A stretch of DNA of 64,000 nucleotides from Clavulina sp. PMI_390 (Eukaryota > Basidiomycota > Agaricomycetes > Cantharellales > Hydnaceae). Numbering within the stretch: the first letter of the stretch is position 1; each line of letters opens with the position of its first letter. This document shows positions 35,126 through 48,574 of the stretch, piece by piece. Under the pieces are notes generated by a model. That model was not told the origin of the DNA and did not search any database. It saw nothing but the letters and a program-made list of their open reading frames with translations. The stretch is taken from assembly GCA_015039315.1 (NCBI GenBank), contig WIDE01000045.1, positions 166,127 through 230,126 on the forward strand, written 5' to 3'. A program made the translations under genes and the position numbers.

Positions 35126-35520
35126 TTCTAGTGTGTAACTGTGTAATCTGATCATGATGTGATTCTTTGCGATGGCCATGTCGTGTGACTCCTTTTACCT
35201 TGAATACCCTCTCTCACTGTATTCCAGCCTCATCCGTTATTGCAGCATCCTAGTATTCATTTTGAAACTATCCACTTCTAAACGAGGAATAGCTCTCTCA
35301 TCTCACAGGCAGTTTGAACACATAACATGGCTTTGGTTGCCAAAGATTCAACTGGTAGATTATTTCGTGAAACTTATAGGCATAAAAACGGCCTAGCACC
35401 AGAATGAAACCCAAACAAGATAATAATGATAGGGTGTAAATAAGCAGTAATGTCGTCCCAGCAGGCCCAGAGGATAATGGTGAAATTGTGGGAAAGAGTG
35501 GAAGGTATTGTGATCAAGGA

Positions 35521-38500
35521 TCACAATTGCTCATTCTCCCCCTTGACATAGACTCGAACGATCTTCTTCGTCCTATTCTTTTCTATGGTGGGAAGTGGGA
35601 GTCCGAGCTCGTTCACTTCGGTAACCTCGACGAGGATATCAAAGGTTCCTGCGGCGATAAAGCATACGTTCAGGGATTTGGCAGATGATGAGGCATCCGA
35701 TGGAGTAGCCGAATCAGTCGGAGCAGGAGGTAGAGTGCCCAGGAAGTTGCGAGTTTGGCTGCCTTCAAACAGAGCAAGGTCGGGAGAGGTGGGAGGGAGT
35801 AGAGTTACAGCCATATTGAGGCTCTTCGTGGTAGCTGTGGGGGGAAATGTGAGCTTCGCCCACAAGGGGAAGTAGATAAGGGAAACATACGACATTCATT
35901 TCGGACGAGGGCAGACATCTTAAGAACCTCGTATGCACGAACATTCCACGCGTTCCCGCGTTGAACAGCAACAGGTGTTGGAGACGACTCTTGCGTATCG
36001 GCTGGTCCGAACGACACGTCGATAGGGAAGGCGACTTTGCGCAAGGCGTCTCGCATCGGGAGAGTGAGACGTTGCGATCGCAGGGATACAGTGCCTGTGC
36101 GTCTAGTCCCAGGCTGTTTTGTTCACGCTCTGGTCAGCAAATAATTTGCAGCGAGGAAGCAGCAATGTAAATACGTGCCTCACTCCAATGACCCATAACC
36201 AGCTCGAATAGTTTCTCGCGGTACCAGAACATTTCTCGTTGCAGGCGTTGAGCTTCTTCCGTCAGCTTGTCCTTGGACACAACGAATTGTCGGTTGTATA
36301 ATGAGGGGATAGGGGCAGAAATCGCAGAGTCATCGAGCATGATTCTACGGAGTGGTAAAAACAGCCTAGAGAGAAGGGAGTTAGGCAATAGCCTCAAGGA
36401 CACTCTCTAGCGATAGGTATCTTACTTGGAGGTACACCCCGGAGCTACAACGCGCGTAATGGATGCTGCCGGAAGATCTATGTAGATATTGTTAGCTACC
36501 ATGTCAAAGAGAGTATATCACTTGCGCGTACCTTCTTGCTTACGCTCTAAAGTAACGTCAAAGGGCAACCCATAGAGATTCGTGACGTCCACGGAAACGA
36601 GGCAATAGTGATCACGTTCAGAAGTTGGGATATCCAGAAGAGAAGATGTGAGGCCATGACCAGGAAGGTGCGATGAGTGTGTAGCAGCATAGAGAGGAAT
36701 AACATCCAGATTGCTGAATTCGAGGGTGTGGTATACTGTGATGTTGACGGGATAGAGAATCTGGCGAGCATGAAAGGTATCAGATGAGGATGAGGGTAAT
36801 GGTGTGGAGTCAGCATCGGATTCAGCATCTGTAATTGATGGCTTAGGTCGATCAACGTATGAATAAGATATCTGAACTGTCCCTTGTAGACTAGAAACCG
36901 GGTCAGATAGGTTGCCGAATAATGATAAGTGACAGGGGCATACCAGCCAGTTTTCCCATGGCACCTGATAGGAACGACAGCTCGTTTTCCAGGTGCAATA
37001 GGTGGTAAAGGATTGGGTGCATTCCAAGTAAAGAAGGGACGATGGACTAGTCCATACTCGGTCTCATACGCCTCAGCAATCGAGAGCTCGCCTTCCGACA
37101 ATAGCTGCTGGGCAGGGGCGATCGTAGAATCATCAAAGGTGAGCTTGTAGAAATCGACAGGGACGGTCGAGATATTCTCGATCGTCAGGCGGATTTCCGA
37201 GCTGAGATGAAAAGTGTCAATGGGCTGGTAACAAAAAGCTAAGCTGAAGACTTACTATTCTCCATCGAAAAGCATGAGTGAGCTTTGAGTGAGTGATGAT
37301 CGCCGCACCCGCAGAAGAGGTTGCTCCCTGACAACTTCGTACTGAAGGAATTTCGGGGGTCGGGCGGGAGGGGGATTCGATGCTCGAGAAGAGATGTCAG
37401 AAGAAGGTTTAGATAAGCTCAGGATGGGGTTGGCATCAAGTCCTGAGACTTTGATTCGTTCAGGGTCATAAAGGGAATAGGATATTCGTGCGGCCGGTGT
37501 GGATGATCGTGGATTTGAGGGCTCAGTGTTAGGCAGTGAGAAGACGAATTCATGGGGAACAGCTCCTTGTAGTTGTATACTGCATCCGCGTATTGTTAGT
37601 TGCCCTTGCTCCAGAGGGATACCTGAGAGTGTCACTTGTCGAGTCGAGAGTGCGGGGATGCTCGTTGATGATGATTGCGAGTGGAAGGGAACTCCCGCCG
37701 TACTAACAAATCGCAATTAGTGGAATGGAATGGTTGAAAATAATCTAGTTACCTTAATAGGATACTCGGTATGTCAATATCAATGAGGAAGGGATTTTGG
37801 AGAGTGACAGTAAAATCCACGGATTCGTTTTGCACCAAACGCTAAGAAACGAGTTTAGCTTTCTCCGCCGATATCACAACCAACACTAGCTTACCATGGT
37901 TATGGTGCGAGTCGCTCTCCGTGGATCGTAGATCATAAAGGGAACTCTTCTTGTGCTCGCCGACTGACTGGTGACGGGATCCAGTTCGCTCCTTGGATGC
38001 TCAGAAGGAAGAAGCGATGGCGGAATGCTATATATTGTCAGCGTGAGCGTGATCCAGATCGAGAGAGAGAGAATCGCACGTACGGGGCAAGTTCAATGCT
38101 TAATAACGGTTCATCAAACCAGGAGGCTACGCTTTGGAACAAACCTCGACGTCTTGCGAGAGAAACAGCGCGATTCGCCGAACCAGCAAGATGTTGTTGC
38201 TCTTGCCCAGTGATGTATGGATGCAATGCTCGAAGAGTAGAAAGGGAAAATTGCGCGACAGCGAAATGATCTATAGCACAAGTCAGCAGCAGTTACCATA
38301 CACCAGCAGAGTAGTAGCACTGACCTGGTAGGGATTCAGCGATCGCCAGCGCTTCTCGAACAACGCCGACCTGCAGTTCGGGCCATCCATATCTCGCATC
38401 GCCGGGTTGTGTTGGGGGCAGCGCCTCCATTGCACCAAGCCCTCTCAAAGCTGACATTCGTTTGTTCCCAGCATCTCCAATGGTGACCTGGCCCAGATCC

Positions 38501-40437
38501 ACTCCATACACTTGTGCAACATATCGAGCCATCCTAATCACGCTCGTGTTCCCTTGACTGCTTTCTGATTGTCGAATACTAAGCGAGCTGGACGGTGATG
38601 GTGAGCTAGGGTCGGGAATATTGCCACGAAGTGGAGATTTGGCGGAATTCCGACTTTCTTCTCGGTTACAAACGATGAGATCCATAAGTGCTGCTTGCAC
38701 TTCTCTTAACACATATGCCTCCTTCCTTTTGAAACCGAGGCACGAATATAAAGAGGCTAGAGAGGATAGGACCTGGACTCGGTCAGAGGGTTGGAGATGG
38801 AGGAGGAACGGGCCATGGGCTTGGGATATGATGCCGGATATATGTGAACGATTGAGACGGGTCATGGCGCTCAGGCGAAAAAGCGTGGTAGTCCCTGGAG
38901 GGTCTGGTGAGAAGGATGGAGGAAGTGCGGTAGAAAACATTGTTGATAATGATAGTGGGTTCCATCCTTTACCACTCCAGATAGCAAAGAGCAAGCGACC
39001 AAACCGCAGGACACCCTCAGTAAAGAGGAAGACAATTGTAGCAAGCTCAGGATCAGGTATCCCTGGAGGCGCAGCGTTCATCGGGGTCGCTCGAGAGTAC
39101 AGATTGATGGCCTGGCTCATTTTGTCGCTGATATTCGCCCATGGATCGCCTAGGACGTTTCCGCCTAATGACGTATGCTATATAAACATGAATGAGAATC
39201 CCCGTTTGGCAGCTTGATAATTCGTGGCGCCGTACTAGTGACTCCCCGAGGGACCATGCTTCGAGCATTTCGACAACAGATTGTCCTTCCAGAGCAGAAG
39301 CATTCCATATCGAGTCCTGCTGGGTTCGAAACAGTGATATTGCCTCCGAATACCTATCAATCAGAGTATAAGGATACCACTCGTGCACAGCCAATGGGAG
39401 GAAGATACCAGTAGCTAGCATCCGACAGCTTTCCAGCCAAGAGATAGAGATCACCAACGATTTTGGCTAGTCTCCCGTTCTGTGGCCCCATCGTGCTGGC
39501 TCGCTTCTTGGACGAGGTCGAGATGTTGAGCAGCCCGCTAGATCCAGAGGAGGTGAACCCGTTTGTTGGCCCAGGTGTGCTTGACCTTGAAGTTTTGTCG
39601 TGTGGGGGAGTGCCGACAGAATTTGGAGCCGAATGGCGCATTCCATTAGCAGGACGGTGCGCTCCGTGCACAAAGTAGGTGATTCCATCATTGTACTTTG
39701 ATAGTGATGGGAGAAGACTGTGCGCTAGTGCATCAAGCCCTTCAGGATTATCGACCGCTCGCACCTAAACCGCAACAATGGTGAGAGAGACAACACTAGA
39801 CTGAGATGCAAAATACTCACGATTGCAGGGAATTCTGACAGCACAGAGTGGCACAGTTCAGCGAGGAGGGTTCCAATGTAGACTTGCTTGTTGCTCATCA
39901 AGCTGGGAATCATGACGAGGTCGGCCAAGGACGATCCCACGTTCACATCTGGGAGTGCGTCACCGTCTTCGAATGCAAAGCATTTTGTGGCGAAGGGAGT
40001 AGCAATGCTAGCAGAGAATAAGGTTCCTAGAGTAGCCTTGAATTCTGCACTCAAGGTTGCAAGATTCGCTTTTTGGGAGCAATCTGCGATGCCAATTACT
40101 GCCAAAGGGAATGACGACAGCCTGAAGAGAGAAAGAGAATTGTGCCACATGGAAGGAGGGTGGGTCGTGTAGCGTAGATGTATTGAGCCGGCGGAAAGAG
40201 GTGATGGTAAGAAACGGTCTGCAGTCGATCCTGGTCAACGAAGTCTTGTGAGCTGAAAGGTGAGTGCGAGTTCGTACTTTTGTCGTCCCGTGAGTCAGGT
40301 GGAATATCCCCCAGACGGATATGCTCTATACTTCTCACCAAACCAGCGTATTTTTCAAATACAGACCGGCGTATGGTGCCCACTGGCACCAGCAGTATGC
40401 GGATCTGCGCGAGAGAGGCGAATGGAGTACCATCCAT
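35521..40437 (-). CDS. TRS120: TRAPP II complex subunit Trs120 / TRAPPC9
   Basis: The start at 40437 gives MDGTPFASLAQIRILLVPVG followed by FEKYAGLVRSIEHIRLGDIPPDSRDDK, the conserved N-terminus of Trs120. Exon 1 is 40437-40278, and splicing to about 40229 restores RFLPSPLSAGSIHLRY and then FPLAVIGIADCS. Later blocks include GRLAKIVGDLYLLAGKLSDASYWYSEAISL (TPR-like), GDPWANISDKMSQAINLYSR and DPFMIYDPRR-type beta-rich C-terminal segments, ending with the stop at 35521-35523. At least ten introns interrupt it; not every one of the C-terminal junctions was resolved. Trs120 is a TRAPP II-specific subunit that helps activate Ypt31/Rab11 at the late Golgi. It is divergent from DPM2, with start codons 233 bases apart. 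Confidence 0.9.
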
Positions 40438-40670
40438 TGGAGACAATAAGAAGGAGTAGCGGCGGCCAGCCAAGGCAGCAAAAGCAGGTCGTTCAACGTC
40501 AGGACGAAGGAGATAGTAAAATAGCAGCAGAAGCCAAGCCAAAGAGGAGGACGCGTTAATGGGTCCGAGGGCAAGCGCCGGAACCAAAGCTGAACACGAC
40601 AACAAATCAACGTCGAGCGCATTCCACGTATTCATCGTCTTTTCAGTCGTTCACCACCAGCGCATCCCCA

Positions 40671-41057
40671 ATGGCAAGCGAACCTGCATCTCTACACTCT
40701 TGATGGCTTTCATCTGATACTTTCTCTCTAAAGGCTGTCAGTGATAAAGCAATTGGCTCGCTGGCATTGCTGATCGCAGCTGTCGTATTTTCGTATTATA
40801 CCTTCTGGGCAATAATCCTGGTACATATTTTTCTCTCCCCAAGCATCTCCTGCGTTTGCTCATTGCCGCATATACCTCAGCCATTCTTCCCCACCTCGCA
40901 TCCTATCCACGATAACTTCCCTCCACGAGAATGGGCTGTTAGGGTACCTGCGTTCCTTCTCGTTGTGGGCCTTTCCGGCATCGGGTTCTTCCTGGGATCA
41001 ACTATGATGAAGGAGGCGCAGAGAAAGAAGGCAAAGGCGCTCTCAAAACAAGCATGA
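40671..41057 (+). CDS. DPM2: Dolichol-phosphate mannose synthase subunit 2
   Basis: Exons 40671-40673, 40734-40820 and 40881-41057 join to 88 residues. The first coding exon is only the ATG, followed by an intron with a GC donor (GCAAGC) and AG acceptor. The result, MAVSDKAIGSLALLIAAVVF and then YYTFWAIILPFFPTSHPIHD, matches the usual DPM2 start and the PIH...FPPREWAVR loop. Two transmembrane helices are present, with a basic tail. DPM2 stabilises the catalytic Dpm1 subunit in the ER membrane, supplying mannose for N-glycans, O-mannose and GPI anchors. Without the GC-AG intron no valid start exists, because an in-frame stop follows the ATG. Length is normal for the family. Confidence 0.92.
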
Positions 41058-41476
41058 GCTGTGCGACAAGCCCAACTCTGCTCGTTCCCTCCATATCATA
41101 TACTGTATCTATACTAATGCCACTCTTGGTCATTCCTTTCCGTACAACCGAATTTGGTTATCTTCTCCTGCGGGAATTAGTGCGCCCTGCTTGATACCTC
41201 CAGGTGTATCAATGCTGTATGCGACGCATCAGGCCCAGTCTATGGCAGCATATACTAGTGCTTGAGATTCATTCTGCTTTTGACTGAAAAATAAAAGTCC
41301 TGAAATGGACAACTATTGCTTTGTACCATTGAGAATAATAGAATTGAACTCTTTTGGTAAGATGGAAGGCGTCATAAACTACGACCGCCGAGAGCAGCCG
41401 GTGTGACTCACATGAACACAGTCTCAAACGTTCCTCGGGTCACGGCACTCGTTCCTCCTCCTTCCTCCCAGCGGTC
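41058..41476. other. Intergenic, DPM2 3' side and ABC gene promoter
   Basis: AT-richer spacer with no ORF or motif that I can support. Confidence 0.4.
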
Positions 41477-42464
41477 ATGGCTAACCTTCTTACCATACGT
41501 GACTTAAGCTGGTACAAAGACGGGGACCGAGACCATACTATCTTTCATGGCGTCAATTTCACTGTGAACGAGGGTGATTTCCTGGTGCTAACAGGGAAGA
41601 GTGGATCAGGGCACGTCCAACCACTTCACCCCCTCGGCTTCTCGGCATTCGGAATCTTGACTGTCTGTCTTTATAGAAAGTCTACTTTGCTCAAATGCTT
41701 AGCCCATCTGAACCAATACTCTGGAGAAATTGAGTTTCGCGGCAAGTGAGTGCGTCATAGGGATTCGATCATAAGGCTTTCGATTCTGACAACTACCACG
41801 ACCCTCCACGTCAATATCGTTCTTGCACTTTACCTACAGGAAAACCCAAACCTTAGGTACATGATCTCGCTTCGCAGTAACGACTGCTTGTTCATTGTTC
41901 TCTTCTCTGGTCGTCTCTCGCTCTAGGCATTCCGCAGTACCGAACAAAAGTCCTCTACGTCCCCCAACGGCCCGCTCTTCTTCCCGGCACACCCCGTGAT
42001 TTCCTAAAGACAGTCTATAGCTTCCGCTCTCGCCAATCTGGGAGCAGCGATGTCATTAGTGACATAGATGTTGCCGTTGACATTGCTGAAGGATGGAGCG
42101 TGGAGCCAGAGCTCTGGGATCGGCCATGGGGTAGTCTCAGTGGTGGAGAATCGCAGAGAATAGCGCTAGCGAGTGCAATCAGCGTCAAGGGGACTGAGGT
42201 CTTACTTCTGGATGGTCTGTCCTTTGTCCCACATCCTCCCGTCTCTCCAGTATTGATTCACCCACATTGCTTGCAGAACCCACCAGTGCCTTGGACGGCG
42301 AATCGGTCCATCTCGTCGAGCAATACCTTCAGGAGCTGCCTCACAACGATTCATCGATCAAAGCCGTCGTGTGCATCACGCATTCTGAGGAACAGGCTAG
42401 TCGCATGGCCACGCGCCGACTTCGCATAGAAAATGGAGGTATTGAGGAGTTCCAGGATGTGTGA
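41477..42464 (+). CDS. Stand-alone ABC-type ATPase (single nucleotide-binding domain)
   Basis: Exons 41477-41610, 41677-41745, 41841-41857, 41927-42214 and 42277-42464 join to 231 residues. All ABC motifs are present: Walker A GKSGSGKST, Q loop at VPQRPALLPGTP, signature LSGGESQR, Walker B VLLLDEPTSALD and the switch histidine in CITHSEEQ. There is no transmembrane domain, and 231 residues is the size of a bacterial-style importer/exporter ATPase of the YbbL/FetA type. The intron inside Walker A uses a GC donor (exon ends GG, then GCACGT); a GT alternative would break the motif. One exon is 17 bases. No obvious membrane partner lies next to it. Substrate unknown. Confidence 0.88.
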
Positions 42465-42710
42465 TGACGGGCCCATCCCAAGCCCCAAGGCTTCTCGTAC
42501 CACAGATCAGGATCCTCTGAAGGGGTATGCCAGCGAACATTCACAAAAGACCATCAGAAAGTTCTGCAGTGGGTACATGTGTTACGATTTCCTATAAGGA
42601 TTGACGAGTCTGGTAGAATACAATGGCATGGTTATTTGAACAGAGGAATGCGTATGTGAGGTGAGGTGGGAGATGCAGAGGAGTATGATGGTATGAGTTG
42701 AGTAGTGAAG

Positions 42711-43147
42711 CTAGTCGTCGTCGTCTCGTCTGTCACCCTGGACTTCGTTGGCAGCGTCGATCCAGTCACTGTAGACGTCTACTGGCGCTGATAGATCTAG
42801 TGGTCGTAATTCAAGTAAAGAAGACGATCTCAGTCAGTTGAGTCATCTGGGGAGGCCGCAGAGTAGCGCCTTGAGGATGATACAACTCACGATTGACATT
42901 GGTCTGGAATGTGACCGCGCAAACTTTGCAGCTGAGATGCCCTACGTTATCCTTGGTGTCTATTTTGCAAGTCACAGTCTTGGGGTGATGACAAAACAGG
43001 CAGTCAAAGACAGTATCTATGGACAGACGCCCAGCATGAGTATGGCGATACGATAAAATCAAGCATGAGAAGGGCAAATCCACCTAAGGGCTCAGTCTTT
43101 TTGCGCCCAGCACCAGGCTTTCGGCTGGACTTTTTCCTTTTGCCCAT
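42711..43147 (-). CDS. ELF1: Transcription elongation factor 1 homologue
   Basis: Exons 43147-43084, 43016-42891 and 42796-42711 join to 91 residues. The basic start MGKRKKSSRKPGAGRKK is followed by the zinc-binding pairs CLFCHHP and CKVC, and by YSDWIDAANEV before an acidic end (DDDD). This is the full Elf1 (human ELOF1) pattern. Elf1 binds RNA polymerase II near the downstream DNA and helps it pass nucleosomes. It is head-to-head with RPT3; the start codons are 121 bases apart. Confidence 0.96.
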
Positions 43148-43268
43148 GTTGCCCACAAAGCTTTGAAGGGCTGCTGAAGGCAATTCAGTTCTTGAACCGC
43201 GTCACGCGACTTGTTCCCACACTACCTAGTGTACGCGTCCCTCGAGCTCGCCTCAAACCAACACAACA

Positions 43269-44972
<1,704 letters not shown>

Positions 44973-46559
44973 TTGGTGGTACACGTGTCGTCACTCTCTT
45001 CTGGTTTTTGTGAGTGTGAGATCGTGCACGAACCGTGGATTCTATGCTTATTTGTTCCACTAGACTGTATCTAGCTACTTCTTTTTCCATTACGCTAATC
45101 AATTACCCTCGTGTTCACCCTACCTTGACCGATCCTGTTGGCCCGTACTTCCAAGCTCCGTCACTTTAGCCTCGCACTGTTTTTCCACACAGTACGAGTG
45201 CCCATTCAACGAGCGATAGTAACTGTACCTCCTTGAAAATGCCGCATTGCGGCTATTAACTCGACACTCGTGAAAATCGAGTGCCATTACTCCATGGGGT
45301 CACATTCGTTTCTTTTACTCCTTTAGGTGCTTGATTCCATCAATTTTCATGTATTTGTGAGTGCAAGGTGTTCCGCGCTCTTGTTCAATGGCTGATTTCT
45401 GTCGTTTGACTACAGACGTTGCATTGCCACAATATCATCATTTTGTTCATTTGATCGTCTATTTCGTCGAATATTGCTCTCCAAACACTCTAGATGCCGT
45501 GACAACCTACACGAGCACCTTCATTTTACGTGAGCAAGAAGAAATGTCGAGTTCTGGGACCTACACGGTCCTGGGCTCTACCCGCATGCACCCATACGCA
45601 AAGCTGAAACTTCTCAGCTTCGTGTATGAAGTGGATGGGTCACACACTATCCATATTTTTCATGGCTGTCTGTAATTTGGTAATCGTCTTCCTTTCGAAT
45701 ATATCATTCACTTGTTCCTTGCTACCCTGAGTTGCCTGGAGTAAACCCCGTTAGAGCTGAATATAGAGGAAGCCAAATATAGATAAATGAGTTTTAGACT
45801 CCGCCGAATATCCCCGACCTGCCCAGGTTCATTTGTTTGTTGTCAGAAACATCCGCGTGCAGCTGTTTGCGACCGGTTATCTGCAAGCGCCAGATGCAAC
45901 AAATGGCTCCAGATCACATCAGGCGCTTAGACGCGCCATTGCGCGTAATGGCTGGGCTCTTCATCTGTTATCATGACGTCCGCCAATAATGCGCGCTAAG
46001 CAGCGTACACTGATCGGGCCTACCGGGAGGCAATCAATCATAACCTTGCAGCCCACGGCCTAATTGGGTAGCTAAGGACCCCATTGCCGAAGTCTTGCTC
46101 TTCTTGCTCTTCTGTAGATCCATACGACTATACTGCGGGCCTATTCACTGCGATCGCGATAAATTGGCTAGCCAATCAGTTCCGAGTCCGAAGAGTGCGC
46201 CGTCGTTACTCCACCATGCGCTCGAGTGCCTCGTATCGCGAACTCATGCGGCCCTGAGTCGAGCATAAGGAACTTGCTGCTGATAAACTACGCTAATGAT
46301 CACATGGAAGTCATTTCTCCAACTTCTATGCTCGCGTGTGGTGGCTTTCCCTTGGTTACCGCAAGGTCTTCTCCTTTCCTAGAATAGTTATATTGCGAGT
46401 GATATTTAACCTTTATAACCCCAAGAGGCTCGGTCGGAGGCTATTCGAATCAGGCGACCGAAGATGATCGGAAGGCGTATGAACTGAGGCCCCTCATCTA
46501 TCTCGTCCAAGAGTCGGGAGCTCCTCCGTGGCTGGGTCCTAACGTCCATCCCCCAAGAT
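44973..46559. other. Intergenic 1.6 kb, no supported gene
   Basis: One 104-codon ORF (45361-45675) has no family motif and unclear splice context, so it is not called. Two neighbouring inverted repeats lie at 45241-45253 and 45265-45283. The rest shows nothing I can name. Confidence 0.4.
45241..45283. repeat. Pair of small adjacent inverted repeats
   Basis: GCCGC-ATT-GCGGC (45241-45253) is followed 11 bases later by CACTCG-TGAAAAT-CGAGTG (45265-45283). Both could form short hairpins in DNA or RNA. They lie 270 bases beyond the RPT3 stop, possibly in its 3' UTR or just after it. Function unknown. Confidence 0.5.
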
Positions 46560-48574
46560 ATGTCCAGTCTTGCTCCCGTCGATGCCTCCGTTCCTTCCAT
46601 CCCTGTCATCTCTTTCTTTGACGATATCAACTATGTCTTGGGAGGGCTTCTGACCGGCACTATACTATCATCTGTGTGAGCTAGCCAAAGACCAATGGCC
46701 AAATCCAATAATTCCTGAGATCTGAATGTAACGACGTTTTTCAACGTTGAAGGCTGCTTGGGATGATAACTATCCTCACACATGGATATTTTCAGTCCTT
46801 TAAACGTGATCCCCTCACGGTTCGCTCCCTCGTAAGCCCCAGGCTCTCCATCCGTTGTTGGCGAACAATCCTCTTTCTGACTTTGGAATTATTATGATGT
46901 TCAGGTCGCTTTCCTATGGTCAGCAGCTTTCATCATTCAACACGACCCTTTTCTGATCTTATTTCCAGGATAATACAAACTGCACAAGTGTGAGCGACAA
47001 TTTTCGGCCATCGAAAATTTGGCTAACCCGACGAAACGATGTGCTCATGTTTGATCCTCGTGTCTCCTCCCCCCCTCCTCCAGTGCGATTTCGACCAGAT
47101 CACTGTACTTCGACCTCGTAACTGCTCCCCAAAATTTGACCGTCTTTCTGGTGGGAAGCTGGTACGTCGTTAGGGATCGGTATCGTTGCCCCTGCTGATC
47201 ACGAAGTCCAACAGGACCAATTCGTACTTCGCCATACATACGGTGAGTTTCATTCACATATATCCCGCACAACCTCAAATTGAACACTGACTTGGCGACC
47301 GCGAATCGTAGGTCGTCTCCTCATTTATCGTGCAGCTTTTCTTCCTTTTCCGCCTATGGACCCGTAAGCAGACATATCCGTGCTGACCGATGACCAAGGA
47401 AGCCAAACCAATTATTCCTGATATAGTGTCTCGTAGCATCCTGACTGTATCGCTAGTGGTGAGCCTTGAAGTGCTGTTTCTCCTAATAGTGCCGCGTCGT
47501 TTCCTAAACCTCGCTTCATTGCAGCTCTCTGTAGTGCTCGCCCAATTCGGTGCGTTTTTCCACGCTTTTCGGGCATACAGCGGAGTTACTCACGGAGACT
47601 TGGCGCGCACAAATGAGCAGCCTTTGGCATTGGTGAGTTGTAGTCAAGTGAGCCTGGCCGTGATCATCCGATATTAAACAAGACTGCGTCGTAGTATTCT
47701 CTGTGCAAACGTTCTTGGCGCACTTTACCTCTTTGCAACAATTCCAGAGTACCGCGATTATTACCTGGCTAGCCCTAGCGGTAAGGATTGGCGAAATATC
47801 CATTATAGAAACGTACATCACTAACCGGAATTGGAATCGGGGACGAAAATTTTCAGGCTGCTTCGGACACGTTGATCGCTGGCGCCTTGACGTTCATTCT
47901 CAGACGACATCGCACAGGGTTTCAAGCGTAAGTTAGACATCTCCTATGCTTGTCATCCACTCACAACTCTATATAGGACTGATTCCACGATTCATGTGAT
48001 CATCGCCTATGGAATCACCACTGGTGCCGTCACGAGCATCCTCGCGATCATCTTACTCTTCTGCGTAAGTCGTTATACTCATTGATAAAGTGCTCACAAT
48101 GATATGTGACTATTAGTTCGCCGTCGCGAAGAGGTGGGAAACCCCGTTTGTGATTGGAATGGTGAGTATTCATTCCAAATGCCCTGGGATAGACCCTAAC
48201 AACCTCTTCAGCCCCTTGGCGGCGTATACATAGTCGTGCTTCTCATAACGTGAGTAGACCAAGCACTCAAGTACTCTCTTATTACAAGGTCTCTAATACG
48301 GCTATCACTCAGCCTCCAGTCTCGGGTATCTCTACGAGAAAGACTTACAAGGGATGGTCCTCGTGGGATGTCAGTCAGCGTCGAACTGACTTCACGTTCA
48401 GTATCGAACGGATACTCTCATCGCAGGGCCGGGTCTTTGGCGCCTAAAGGTCGCTTTTCTATCGATAATAGGAATGATGTGATCCCAGAACTTCCAATCC
48501 CTAGACATGGGCCAGTGATTCAGGTGAAGGTCACTCAGAGTCAGATGTCCGATCGACATTCAAGATATATGTAG
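46560..48574 (+). CDS. Multi-pass membrane protein, DUF6534-like
   Basis: The ATG at 46560 begins MSSLAPVDASVPSIPVISFF and reaches YVLGGLLTGTILSS, the usual first helix of this mushroom family. Later exons supply YFAIHTVVSSFIVQLFFLFR (about 47224-47363), LSVVLAQFG, FQSTAIITWLALA|AASDTLIAGALTFILRR (about 47745-47932), and HVIIAYGITTGAVTSILAII, followed by a hydrophilic Ser/Arg-rich tail ending at 48574. About seven helices and a cytosolic tail are expected. Many introns and tiny exons break the gene, and the exons between 46790 and 47220 could not be joined with certainty. DUF6534 proteins are expanded in Agaricomycetes and have no known function; some resemble receptors in outline. Confidence 0.7.

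Noticed and set aside
45361..45675. 104-codon ORF after RPT3
   Set aside because: No family motif, poor context; not enough to call a gene.
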